Source of the DNA: Amycolatopsis nigrescens CSC17Ta-90
GTDB lineage: Bacteria; Actinomycetota; Actinomycetes; Mycobacteriales; Pseudonocardiaceae
Assembly: GCF_000384315.1 (NCBI RefSeq)
Contig: NZ_ARVW01000001.1
Location: 7,795,001 to 7,859,000 of the forward strand
Direction of reading: 5' to 3'
DNA length: 64,000 bases
Both the position numbers and the translations under genes were made by a program. Within the stretch, counting starts at the first letter, position 1. Every line of letters starts with the position of its first letter. Positions 52,297 to 60,357 of this stretch are shown one piece after another. The notes under the pieces were generated by a model. It did no database searches. It saw nothing but the letters and a program-made list of their open reading frames with translations, and was not told the origin of the DNA.

Positions 52297-53494
52297 CGCC
52301 CGGCACCGGCCCGCTCGCCTCGCGGGCGGCGCCGGTGGCGAGGATGGCGTCGATCCCGGCGGGGTCGTAGCCCGCGGCGGCCAGCACCGCGCGGGTGTCC
52401 TGACCCGCCGGCTGCGGTGGCCCGGTGACCAGACCCGGGGTGCGGCCGAGCTTGATCGGAACACCGACCCCGCGGTAGGAATCCCGCTCCACGACCATCT
52501 CCCGGTGCCGGACCTGCGGCGCTGTCATCGCTTCGGCCACGTCGTGCACGGGGGACGCGGGCACCCCGCGCTCCAGCAGTCGTTCGGCCAGCTCGCCGCG
52601 CGGCCACGAGGCGATCCGGGCGCGCAGCACCTCGCGCAGGGCGGCGGCGTTGCGCACCCGGTCCGGGTTGGTCGCGAACCGGGCGTCTCCAGCCAGTTCG
52701 GCGATCCCGAGCACTTCGGCCAGTGCGGCGAACTGCCGGTCGTTGCCGGCGCCGATGAAGAACAGCCCGTCCGCGGTCGCGAAGTTCTCGTACGGCGCGA
52801 TCGACGGGTGCGCGGAACCGGTTCGCCCGCCGGGGGTGCCGTCGGCGAGCCACGCGCCCGAATGCGGGTGCAGCAGGCTGATCACGGTGTCCAGCAGCGT
52901 CAGGTCGACCAGCTGTCCCAGCCCGGAGGATTCTCGTTCGCGCAAGGCCAGCAGGATCCCGGAGAAGGCGAGAATGCCGGTCACCATGTCCACCACCGGT
53001 ACGCCAACCCGCAGCGGCGGCCCGGCGGCCTCCCCGTTGACGCTCATCAGGCCGCCGTACGCCTGCAGCACCGCGTCGTACCCTGGCAGTCCGCCGAGTG
53101 GGCCGTCGGTGCCGAAGCCGGTGATCCGGCAGTGCACCAGGCGGGGGAGACGCGCCCGCAGCGCGTCGTCGGCGAAACCCCAGCGGGCCAGCGTGCCGGC
53201 CTTGAAGTTCTCGACGAGCACGTCGGCATCCGCGAGCAGGGCGCCGAGGACTTCACGTCCGCGCGCGGAAGACAGGTCCAGCACGATGTTCTTCTTGCCC
53301 CGGTTGACGTTCGTGTAGTAAGCGCTCACGCCGGGGCCGAGGAACGGCGGCCCCCAGCCACGCGTCTCGTCGCCGCCCGGTGACTCCACTTTGGTCACTT
53401 CCGCGCCGTGGTCGGCCAGCATCTGGGTGCAGTAGGGCCCGGCCAGCACTCGGGAAAGGTCGAGCACCCGCAGACCGTCGAGTGCGCGCGCCAT
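52283..53494 (-). CDS. Family III (CaiB/BaiF) acyl-CoA transferase
   Basis: A 403-residue CoA-transferase that activates a carboxylic acid by taking CoA from another acyl-CoA. Landmarks: [78 protein letters not shown] and the probable catalytic Asp140 in [19 protein letters not shown]. Start ATG 53494 overlaps the acyl-CoA dehydrogenase stop by one base (TGATG), so the two act together: the acid is first made a thioester, then dehydrogenated. The GYD motif argues against an alpha-methylacyl-CoA racemase. Likely controlled by the IclR operator at 54678-54693. Confidence 0.88.
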   Translation of the reverse strand: MARALDGLRVLDLSRVLAGPYCTQMLADHGAEVTKVESPGGDETRGWGPPFLGPGVSAYYTNVNRGKKNIVLDLSSARGREVLGALLADADVLVENFKAGTLARWGFADDALRARLPRLVHCRITGFGTDGPLGGLPGYDAVLQAYGGLMSVNGEAAGPPLRVGVPVVDMVTGILAFSGILLALRERESSGLGQLVDLTLLDTVISLLHPHSGAWLADGTPGGRTGSAHPSIAPYENFATADGLFFIGAGNDRQFAALAEVLGIAELAGDARFATNPDRVRNAAALREVLRARIASWPRGELAERLLERGVPASPVHDVAEAMTAPQVRHREMVVERDSYRGVGVPIKLGRTPGLVTGPPQPAGQDTRAVLAAAGYDPAGIDAILATGAAREASGPVPGVRPG

Positions 53495-54660
53495 CAGTAG
53501 GACCTCGGCAGGCCGAGCACGTGCTGGGCGACGTAGTTGAGCACCATCTCCTGGCTGATCGGGGCCAGCCGCAGCAGCCGGGACTCCCGGAAGTAGCGCT
53601 CCACGTGGTATTCGCGGGCGAAGCCCATGCCGCCGTGGGTCTGGATCGCGGCGTCGGCCGCCTGGAAGCCGGCGTCCGCGCACAGCCACTTCGCCATGTT
53701 GGCCTCCTTGCCGCAGGGCAGCCCGCGGTCGTAGCGCCAGGCCGCCTGACGGGCCATCAAGGTGGCCGCCTCCAGTCGGGTGGCCGCTTCGGCGAGGGGG
53801 AACGCGATGCCCTGGTTCTGCCCGATGGGCCGGTCGAACACGACCCGCTCGCCGGCGTAGCCCACCGCGCGCCGCAGCGCGGCCCGCCCGATCCCGATGG
53901 CTTCGTGGGCCAGCAGGATGCGTTCCGGGTTGAGCCCGTCGAGCAGGTACCGGAACCCGCGGCCCTCCTCGCCGATCCGCGCGCTCACCGGCACCCGCAG
54001 GTCGTCGAGGTAGACCTGGTAGGAGGACACCGCATTGCGGCCCAGCTTCGGGATCGCGCGCAGCGTCACCGCGTCGGAGTCGAGGTCGATCAGGAACAGG
54101 CTCATCCCGTCGGTCGGCTTTTCGACTTCCGCGCGGGGTGTGGTGCGGGCGATGAGCACCATCTTCTGCGACTGGCCGGCCTTGGTGATCCACACCTTCC
54201 GCCCGTTGACCACGTAGGAGTCACCGTCGCGCCGGGCGAAGGTCGAGATGCGGGTGGTGTCGGTGCCCGCGTCCGGCTCCGTGACACCGAAGCACACGTG
54301 CAACGACCCGTCGACCGCGCCGGGCAGGATCTCGCGGCGTTGCCGTTCGTCGCCGTGCTTCACGATGGTGTTGAGCCCGAAGATGGTCAGGTGCATCGTG
54401 CTGCAGCCGTTCATGCCGGCGCCGGACGCGGCGATCTCCTCCAGCAGCAGCGACGCCTCGAGGATGCCGAGGCCGCCCCCGCCGTACTCCTCGGGGATCG
54501 CGATGCCCAGCCAGCCCGCGTCGGCGAAGGCGTCGTAGAACTCGCGCGGGAACTCGTTGCGCGCGTCGTGCTCGGCCCAGTACTCGTCGGGGAACCCGGC
54601 GGCCAGCTCGCGCACCGCGCCCCGGATGTCCCGCTGGTCCTGGGTCAGCTCGAAATCCAC
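53494..54660 (-). CDS. Acyl-CoA dehydrogenase
   Basis: A 388-residue FAD enzyme that makes an alpha,beta-double bond in an acyl-CoA. N-terminal helices (DFELTQDQRDIRGAVRELA), the mid-domain CFGVTEPDAGTDTTRI and WITKAGQSQKMVLIAR, and the C-terminal IQTHGGMGFAREYHVERYFR are typical. The usual C-terminal YEGTSEIQ-type stretch with a catalytic Glu is changed to LAPISQEM, so the base residue is not obvious and the substrate may be unusual. The GTG start at 54660 follows AGGAAGGG. An IclR-type palindrome lies 18 nt upstream. It heads a two-gene leftward operon with the family III CoA-transferase. Confidence 0.9.
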   Translation of the reverse strand: MDFELTQDQRDIRGAVRELAAGFPDEYWAEHDARNEFPREFYDAFADAGWLGIAIPEEYGGGGLGILEASLLLEEIAASGAGMNGCSTMHLTIFGLNTIVKHGDERQRREILPGAVDGSLHVCFGVTEPDAGTDTTRISTFARRDGDSYVVNGRKVWITKAGQSQKMVLIARTTPRAEVEKPTDGMSLFLIDLDSDAVTLRAIPKLGRNAVSSYQVYLDDLRVPVSARIGEEGRGFRYLLDGLNPERILLAHEAIGIGRAALRRAVGYAGERVVFDRPIGQNQGIAFPLAEAATRLEAATLMARQAAWRYDRGLPCGKEANMAKWLCADAGFQAADAAIQTHGGMGFAREYHVERYFRESRLLRLAPISQEMVLNYVAQHVLGLPRSY

Positions 54661-54677
54661 GGCCCTGCCCTTCCTGC

Positions 54678-54693
54678 GTTCGCATTTAAGAAC
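54678..54693. promoter_or_regulatory. IclR-type operator, copy 1 (acyl-CoA dehydrogenase promoter)
   Basis: GTTCGCATTTAAGAAC matches 14 of 16 positions of the palindrome found at 54761 and 55616. It lies 18 nt before the acyl-CoA dehydrogenase start, in position to control that two-gene operon. Confidence 0.65.
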
Positions 54694-54760
54694 TATTAGA
54701 CGGATATACGTCCAACGTAGGCCGCGGGGTTGCGCCGGGTCAAGCCTCGTGGCTGCTAGG

Positions 54761-54776
54761 GTTCGTATTTACGAAC
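54761..54776. promoter_or_regulatory. IclR-type operator, copy 2 (autoregulation)
   Basis: GTTCGTATTTACGAAC has perfect 7-bp arms and is exactly the reverse complement of the copy at 55616. It ends 11 nt before the IclR start codon and directly before the GAGGAG ribosome site, so bound protein would block this gene's own expression. Confidence 0.75.
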
Positions 54777-54787
54777 GAGGAGTGGTC

Positions 54788-55531
54788 GTGAGCGAGTCCA
54801 GTGCCAAGGCGCACCGCACCGTCAGCCGCGTGACGACGATCCTGGAGGGCGTCGCGCGCCAGGGTGGGGCGCGCATGCACGAACTCGCGGCCATCCTCGA
54901 AGCCCCCAAGTCCTCGGTCTTCGGACTGGTCAAGGGGCTCGTCGCGACCGGTTATCTGATCGAGGACAAGGGGACCTACCGGCTGGGGCCGGCGCTCGGC
55001 AGCCTGCTCACCTCGGCCGGGCCGGATATCGCGGCCGCCGCCCGGCCGAGCCTGGAGTGGTTGCGGGACACCTTCAACGAGACGGTCATGCTCGGCACCG
55101 CCGTCGGCGAGTCGCTCACCTACATCGACGCGGTCGAGTCGACCCAGCCGATCCGGTACTCGGCCCCGCTGCGGATCCGGCGCCCGCTGTACCCGCCGAG
55201 CGCGGGGAAGGTCCTGCTGTCGCACTGGAGCGAAGCGCGCCGGGACGCCTATCTCCGATCAGTGCTGGAAAGCGAGGACCGGGTGCGCGCGGCGCGGACG
55301 GAACTCGATGCCGTGCGAGCCGAAGGTGTGGCGCTCAACCGCGGCGAGACCCTGCCCGATGTCAGTGCCGCCGCCCGGCCGGTTCTGGTCGGTGACGAGG
55401 TCGTCGCCGCGATCGCGGTCGCCGGGCCGACGTCCCGGATTGCCGACCGGCTACCGGAAATCGCCGAGGTCATCGCCACGGCCACGGAGGCCGTCGCGCG
55501 CCGTCTGAGCTCGCCCGCCGCTCGCCGCTGA
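54788..55531 (+). CDS. IclR-family regulator of the acyl-CoA/MHS transport genes (probable)
   Basis: A 247-residue regulator with winged HTH (about 10-70: RTVSRVTTILEGVARQGGAR, LAAILEAPKSSVFGLVKGLV) and IclR effector domain (LRDTFNETVMLGTAVGESLT, IRRPLYPPSAGKVLLSHW). GTG 54788 was chosen for its GAGGAG site at 5 nt. It sits between the leftward acyl-CoA genes and the rightward MHS transporter gene, and identical palindromes lie before all three units. It is likely induced by the transported acid or its CoA ester. Confidence 0.88.
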   Translation: MSESSAKAHRTVSRVTTILEGVARQGGARMHELAAILEAPKSSVFGLVKGLVATGYLIEDKGTYRLGPALGSLLTSAGPDIAAAARPSLEWLRDTFNETVMLGTAVGESLTYIDAVESTQPIRYSAPLRIRRPLYPPSAGKVLLSHWSEARRDAYLRSVLESEDRVRAARTELDAVRAEGVALNRGETLPDVSAAARPVLVGDEVVAAIAVAGPTSRIADRLPEIAEVIATATEAVARRLSSPAARR

Positions 55532-55615
55532 CCGGGCTTCGTCCCCTTTTCCGGCACCACCCCGCACCTTGACGGGTCGAGAACGCTCACCTAGCATTCC
55601 GATATCCGACAGGAC

Positions 55616-55631
55616 GTTCGTAAATACGAAC
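55616..55631. promoter_or_regulatory. IclR-type operator, copy 3 (MHS transporter promoter)
   Basis: GTTCGTAAATACGAAC is the exact reverse complement of the palindrome at 54761-54776. It lies 73 nt before the transporter start and about 85 nt after the IclR stop. Confidence 0.72.
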
Positions 55632-55704
55632 TCGCACCGTTGCGAAGGGCACGCCGTCCCGGGGTCCCGCGCGGTTCCGCCTCGTTCGACCCGGAGATGA
55701 AGCC

Positions 55705-57006
55705 ATGGCCAGCGTTGCGCCCACCGAAACCGGTACCCGCAGGAGCGCGCGCGGCGTGGGGCCGGCCGTGGTGATCGGATCGGCCCTCGAGTGGTTCGAC
55801 TTCTACCTCTACGCCTCGATGGCCGCACTGGTCTTCGGCAAGGTCTTCTTCCCGGCGGCCAGTACCACCGCCGCGACCATGGCCGCGGTCGCCACCTTCG
55901 CCGTCGGGTTCCTCGCGCGCCCGGTCGGCGGCATCCTGTTCGGTGCGTTCGGCGACCGGATCGGCCGGAAACGCGTGCTGTCGCTGACTTTCCTGCTGAT
56001 GGGCGCGTCCTCGGCGGGAATCGGGCTGCTGCCGACCTACGCGTCGGTGGGCATCGCGGCCCCGCTGCTGCTCGTCGTGCTGCGCCTGCTGCAAGGGCTC
56101 GGCGCCGGCGCGGAGTTCGGCAGTGCGATCGCGGTCGCCTACGAGCACGCCGATCCCGCCCGCCGCGGACGCCAAGGTGCCTGGCCCGCGCTCGGCGTCA
56201 ACATCGGCCTGCTGGTCTCCTCGCTCACCGTGGCCGCGTTGACCAGTATGGACAAGGAGTTCCTGCACGGGTTCGGCTGGCGGATCCCGTTCCTGCTCAG
56301 CTTCGCGCTGGTCGGCGTCGGCCTGTGGGTGCGCCGTGGCATGCCGGAGACGCCGGAGTTCGAGGCTGTCGCGCGCAAGGCGCGCAAGCGAGCGCCGCTG
56401 GTGCAACTGGTGCGCGGCAACTGGCGGGCGCTGGCCGTGGTCATGGTGATCACCATCGGCTACAACGGCGTCAGCTACATCTTCAAGACCTTTTCCTTGG
56501 CCTACCTGACGAACTACCGGAACGTGCCGGCGAACATCGGCGCGCTGGGCATCAGCATCGCGAGCTTCTTCGCGATCGTGACGGTGCCGCTGGCCGGCCG
56601 GCTCGCCGACCGGATCGGGGCGCGCACCGTCGTGCTCGCGGGCGGTGTGGCCACCGTGGCGCTCGCGTTCCCGTTCTTCTGGCTGCTCGACACCGGAGCT
56701 TCCTGGCTGATCTGGATCGGCCTTGTCTGCGCGACCGGAATCGTGGTGCCGGCCATGTTGTCCGCCCAGGGCGCGTTCCTGGCCCGGCAGTTCCCGGCCG
56801 AGGTCCGTTCGTCCGGCCTCGGCACCGGGCGTGAGGTCGGTGGCGCCTTGTCCGGCGGCCTCGCGCCACTGTCCGCGCTGGCACTCGTGCAGGCCGCACC
56901 CGGCCACGGCACCTGGGGTGTTTCGCTGCTCTTCGTCGGGGGTGGACTGCTGATCGCGGTAGGCGCTTGTTTCGACCAGCGGCGGTCCGCGACCGGGATG
57001 AACTAG
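55705..57006 (+). CDS. MFS transporter, metabolite:H+ symporter (MHS) family
   Basis: A 433-residue, 12-helix importer for organic acids or zwitterions. MHS hallmarks are VVIGSALEWFDFYLYASMAA at the first helix, ARPVGGILFGAFGDRIGRKR at the loop 2-3 signature, RLLQGLGAGAEFGSAIAVAY, and the mid-loop after GFGWRIPFLLS. It probably brings in the acid that the family III CoA-transferase and acyl-CoA dehydrogenase process, since all share one operator motif. Related MHS proteins carry shikimate, ketoglutarate, citrate or betaines; the ligand here is unknown. GGAGATG precedes the ATG. Confidence 0.9.
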   Translation: MASVAPTETGTRRSARGVGPAVVIGSALEWFDFYLYASMAALVFGKVFFPAASTTAATMAAVATFAVGFLARPVGGILFGAFGDRIGRKRVLSLTFLLMGASSAGIGLLPTYASVGIAAPLLLVVLRLLQGLGAGAEFGSAIAVAYEHADPARRGRQGAWPALGVNIGLLVSSLTVAALTSMDKEFLHGFGWRIPFLLSFALVGVGLWVRRGMPETPEFEAVARKARKRAPLVQLVRGNWRALAVVMVITIGYNGVSYIFKTFSLAYLTNYRNVPANIGALGISIASFFAIVTVPLAGRLADRIGARTVVLAGGVATVALAFPFFWLLDTGASWLIWIGLVCATGIVVPAMLSAQGAFLARQFPAEVRSSGLGTGREVGGALSGGLAPLSALALVQAAPGHGTWGVSLLFVGGGLLIAVGACFDQRRSATGMN

Positions 57007-58076
57007 CTTTCGGCCAGCCACGCCAGCAAGCGGCCCTGGGACCAGCAGCGGCCGATGGCCTCGGCGCGCAGGGCCGACTGGCCGAACACCGCCAGCCCGA
57101 TGATGCTGTGGCCGGAGGCGCGGCGATCGCCCAGCGTCGGTATCGACGGCGCGACTCCGACTCCCTCGGCGGACACCCAGGCCACCGCCCTGCCGGTCGC
57201 CGCTTCGTCGAGGCGGTGCAGGAAGCGCAGGCGGCTTTCGAGCGAGAACCGCGACAGCGCCCACGTCGTGGTGACGACGGGCAGAGCATCCGCTGGTACC
57301 TGGGCGAAGGCGTCGGGCAGCAGTTCGACGGCGTCACCTCGCAGCAGCAGGGGAGGGACGGTCGCCGCCAAGGCCAATTCCGCTTCGAGCCTCGCGAGTC
57401 GGTCCGGCTGATCCGGCCACACACAGGCGCGCAGCCATCGGGCTTGAGCCGCGTCGGTCACGTCGACCGGATCGAGGTCGACGCCGATCCTGGCGACGAC
57501 TTCGGGCATCGCCAGCGTCGGGATGGGCCGGTCGCCCCTGAACGAAGACGACAGCTGCACGGGTGATGACGGGTCGCCCAGCGATTGTCCGTTGTCATAG
57601 GTGATGCCAACGCGATCGACGTTGAGGTTGAGCCCGGCCGAACAGCCCACGTCGATCAGCCCGATCGCGTCCGCACCTGCCCGGCGCGCCGCCTCGGCGA
57701 TGGCCGGATACAGCACGGCGCAGCGTCCGGTCTCGCCTGCCCGATGCGGCCGGCGCACGGCGTTGGCCACGACCGCGTCGGTCATCCGCAGCAGCGCGTC
57801 GATCGCCGCGCCGGCGGCAGCGTCGCCGTCCGCGGCGGCGTAGGCCGCGGCGAGCGCCGGGGCGCGTCCGGCCAGGGCGAGGTCGTGCAGCGCGGCGAGG
57901 ATCACCGTGGGGTGCCGCTTGCGCGCCGGCGCCGTCTCGATGGCGCGCAGCGCCTCGTCGGACTCGCTCAGTGCGAAGGCGATGCGTTCGTACAGCGGCG
58001 ATGTTCCGGCGGCGTCGACCTCACCGAAATGCCGGTACAGCTGGGCGAGGGAGCGCATCCCGGCGATTCTAGCCAT
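57003..58076 (-). CDS. DUF2332 family protein
   Basis: A 357-residue protein of the DUF2332 family, which has no known function. It starts with RSLAQLYRHFGEVDAAGTSP and LYERIAFALSESDEALRAI; the middle has IGLIDVGCSAGLNLNVDRVG, which looks like a SAM-binding loop of a methyltransferase fold, and later VTTTWALSRFSLESRLRFLH. ATG 58076 was chosen; ATG 58058 (MRSLAQ) is equally plausible. It converges on the MHS gene with a 4-nt overlap of the stop codons and is divergent from the lipoprotein gene. Confidence 0.8.
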   Translation of the reverse strand: MARIAGMRSLAQLYRHFGEVDAAGTSPLYERIAFALSESDEALRAIETAPARKRHPTVILAALHDLALAGRAPALAAAYAAADGDAAAGAAIDALLRMTDAVVANAVRRPHRAGETGRCAVLYPAIAEAARRAGADAIGLIDVGCSAGLNLNVDRVGITYDNGQSLGDPSSPVQLSSSFRGDRPIPTLAMPEVVARIGVDLDPVDVTDAAQARWLRACVWPDQPDRLARLEAELALAATVPPLLLRGDAVELLPDAFAQVPADALPVVTTTWALSRFSLESRLRFLHRLDEAATGRAVAWVSAEGVGVAPSIPTLGDRRASGHSIIGLAVFGQSALRAEAIGRCWSQGRLLAWLAES

Positions 58077-58128
58077 CGGATTGCCGAAAGTGCTGCGGCC
58101 GCGGCGCGGGGCTCGATAGCGTGCCGGC

Positions 58129-59127
58129 ATGATCAACAGCGTGGTGCGGCGGCCGGCGCTGGCCGCCACCGTCGTGGTGCTCGGTCTCGTCGGTGCCGCC
58201 TGCGGCGGTGTGGACGCGACGGGCCCCGGCAAAGGGCAGGGCACGAGCGTCGCCGAGCCGGGCAAACCACCGATCACCGACCCCGCCGTGGCCGCCGCGG
58301 CACTGCGGACCGTCGACCCCTGCGCGATGCTCGACAAGGAGAACCTCGCCGAGGTCGGCACCCTGGTCGAGGACAGCCACTCCAGCTCCGAATGGGGCGT
58401 CTGCACCGTCGAGTCGCGGGACGCCGGCGGCAAGGAGTTCGACCTGACCCTGCGCATCGGCGACGCGATGGTCTCCACCGACAAGGCGACCGACGTCCTC
58501 GAAGGGCTACCGCTCGAAGTGGACAAGAACGACGCCGACTCGTGCTTCGTCACCGCGGTGACTTCGCACGAGTCGTTGCTGGGCATCACTTTCCAGGTCG
58601 ACTACCCCGGTGGAGATCCGTGCGCCGCCGGGCGTACCGCGCTGACGCGGATCGTGCGAAGCCTGCACGGCGACCCGCCGCGGTACGAGCAGGTGCCCGG
58701 TTCGGTGCTCACCCTCGATCCGTGCGCCACCGCCGACGAGCGGACCGTCGCCGAGCTGCTCGGCAAGACCGTCCGCGGCGAGCCGCAGAGCCTGCACGAA
58801 TGCGACCGCTGGGCGGACGACGGGACCTATCCGTTGGTGGGGGTGAACTTCCGGCAGGGCCTGCCGGAAGGACCCGAGGACGGCAAGCAGGTCGATCTCG
58901 GTGGCGGGGTGACCGCGATCCAGCAGGAGCGGGACATCGAGGACGTCGGCTGCACGGTCTCCTGGCGGCACGTCGAGACGCCCACCGAGGACGAGGCCGA
59001 CGGTTTCGGGGAGATCGTGTCCGTCGAATACACCAGTGACGCGGCCGGTGGCATCGACCGGGCGGGGGCCTGCGAGCGGGCGGTCAAGCTGGCGAAGACC
59101 GTGGTGCCGAAACTGCCCGCCGCCTGA
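58129..59127 (+). CDS. Lipoprotein with two DUF3558-like halves
   Basis: A 332-residue exported lipoprotein: signal ALAATVVVLGLVGAACGG with lipobox Cys25, a short linker, then two similar halves, each starting with a DPCAML/DPCATA stretch (LRTVDPCAMLDKENLAEVGT; VLTLDPCATADERTVAELLG) and carrying a cysteine in a second strand (WGVCTVES; LHECDRWA). This is the DUF3558-type arrangement common in Pseudonocardiaceae and mycobacteria. The function is unknown; the cysteines are even in number and could form disulfides in each half. Confidence 0.82.
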   Translation: MINSVVRRPALAATVVVLGLVGAACGGVDATGPGKGQGTSVAEPGKPPITDPAVAAAALRTVDPCAMLDKENLAEVGTLVEDSHSSSEWGVCTVESRDAGGKEFDLTLRIGDAMVSTDKATDVLEGLPLEVDKNDADSCFVTAVTSHESLLGITFQVDYPGGDPCAAGRTALTRIVRSLHGDPPRYEQVPGSVLTLDPCATADERTVAELLGKTVRGEPQSLHECDRWADDGTYPLVGVNFRQGLPEGPEDGKQVDLGGGVTAIQQERDIEDVGCTVSWRHVETPTEDEADGFGEIVSVEYTSDAAGGIDRAGACERAVKLAKTVVPKLPAA

Positions 59128-59166
59128 TCCGGTCGCGCGGTCCAACCGCTGCTACGACGCCGCTGG

Positions 59167-59541
59167 TCAGGGATGGGTTTTCCCGAGACGGTCGGCTCCG
59201 TGTTCGAAGTAGTTGGCGATCGAGAGCAGCTGACGGCGTTGCCTGTACCGCCCCCACCCGCTGGTGGGTCGCTGGGCATAGATATGCGACGCCTTTCTCG
59301 TCCAGGCCACCACGGACTCCGTCATGACATCGGCGTAATCGTCCAGGCTGTCCAGGCGACGCCACCGCCACTTCGTCCTCATACCGACCTGCAGCGCATC
59401 CTCGTATTCGGCGTCCTCGCGAGCCTGCGCGTCGTCGACTTCGTCAGACAGTTGCTTCGCCGCTTCGAAGATCCGGTCAGCTGCGAGGTCAATCCTGCTG
59501 ATCAACTTGTCGAGTTGCCGAATATGTTCCGCCTCGTCCAT
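59167..59541 (-). CDS. Hypothetical helical protein
   Basis: A 124-residue charged protein, mostly helical: DEAEHIRQLDKLISRIDLAA, KQLSDEVDDAQAREDAEYED, then WRWRRLDSLDDYADVMTESV. No signal peptide, membrane helix or known motif. Its G+C is visibly lower than that of the neighbours, which suggests later acquisition. I do not recognise the family. It stands alone between the lipoprotein gene and the ribbon-helix-helix gene. Confidence 0.6.
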   Translation of the reverse strand: MDEAEHIRQLDKLISRIDLAADRIFEAAKQLSDEVDDAQAREDAEYEDALQVGMRTKWRWRRLDSLDDYADVMTESVVAWTRKASHIYAQRPTSGWGRYRQRRQLLSIANYFEHGADRLGKTHP

Positions 59542-59693
59542 GAAGTCGAATCATCCGCACCATCGACAGGACCGGTCCCCAAGAACCCACCTGCACGCGT
59601 CATCACGTCCAACTATGGATGGGCAAACCGCACCTGCCCAGCCTAGTGCTGGAGTGCTGTGGGGCGAGTAAACCTACGTCCACCTGCGTAGAT

Positions 59694-59762
59694 GCCACCA
59701 TGACGCCATCGTGCGCCATGGTGGCTTGTGATGGCGCCATAGATGTGCCATAGTGGTGCCAT
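59694..59762. promoter_or_regulatory. Helically phased GCCAT array overlapping the RHH gene start
   Basis: GCCAT (first copy GCCAC) begins at 59694, 59705, 59715, 59736, 59747 and 59758, i.e. every 10-11 bp with one slot (about 59726) empty. The last copy includes the ATG of the downstream gene. It also contains a perfect ATGGCGCCAT palindrome (59731-59740) and inverted arms GCCACCATG/CATGGTGGC (59694-59702, 59717-59725). Repeated sites one helical turn apart are typical of cooperative ribbon-helix-helix operators. Confidence 0.7.
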
Positions 59763-60285
59763 GGACCTGACAGCGTACGTGGACAACCTCGGCCGGGAGC
59801 TCGCGGCGGCGTTCGAGGCCGGTGGCGACGAGTCCCGCGAGCTGTTCGAGCGGCTGACCGGATCGCTGGAGTCGGCGATCCGGCTCACCCTGCTGGACGC
59901 GCTGTCCGGTGCCATGGACGAGATCACCCGGGACCTGGCGCCCGGCTCGGTCGAGCTGCGCCTGCGCGGCCGGGACCCGCGATTTGTCGTGACGCCACCG
60001 CCGCCGGAGCAGCCGGCATCGCGCCCGGCCGCATCCACCGCGGAGGCGGCATCGCGGGTGGATGGACACCTCGGCACCGAGGACGGCGCGATGGCGCGCA
60101 TCAACTTCCGCGTTCCCGAACAGCTCAAGACGGCGATCGAGAAGGCGGCGGCCGAGCAGCGCCGGTCGGTGAACGCCTGGCTGGTCCGGGTCGCCTCGGC
60201 CGCGCTGGAAACACAGGACCGCGCTGCCCGTCCCGCACCGCAGGGCAGGCGCGGCCCGGAGAGCCGCATCGGCTGGGTGCACTAG
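59761..60285 (+). CDS. Ribbon-helix-helix (HicB/Arc-like) DNA-binding protein
   Basis: A 174-residue protein. Residues 1-75 are helical (DLTAYVDNLGRELAAAFEAG, ELFERLTGSLESAIRL) and contain a strand (SVELRLRGRDPRFVV). A Pro/Ala linker follows, and residues about 110-150 are a ribbon-helix-helix motif: MARINFRVPEQLKTAIEKAA, QRRSVNAWLVRVASAALE. Such proteins are often named HicB-family antitoxins, but no HicA toxin gene is present. ATG 59761 was chosen because it follows the operator array directly; upstream alternatives run through the repeats. It probably represses its own promoter and the DUF4097/exporter genes downstream. Confidence 0.8.
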   Translation: MDLTAYVDNLGRELAAAFEAGGDESRELFERLTGSLESAIRLTLLDALSGAMDEITRDLAPGSVELRLRGRDPRFVVTPPPPEQPASRPAASTAEAASRVDGHLGTEDGAMARINFRVPEQLKTAIEKAAAEQRRSVNAWLVRVASAALETQDRAARPAPQGRRGPESRIGWVH

Positions 60286-60357
60286 CCCGCTCGCACGACC
60301 CACGACACGTCCCCCACCAGCGGGGATGCCCAACCAACCCAGAAGAAGAGGACAGTC

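Noticed and set aside
52283..53494. Alpha-methylacyl-CoA racemase (Mcr) for rubber breakdown
   Set aside because: It is in the same CaiB/BaiF family and near lcp, but has GYDAVLQA at the catalytic Asp, as in CoA-transferases, and shares an operator with the IclR/MHS genes rather than the lcp genes.
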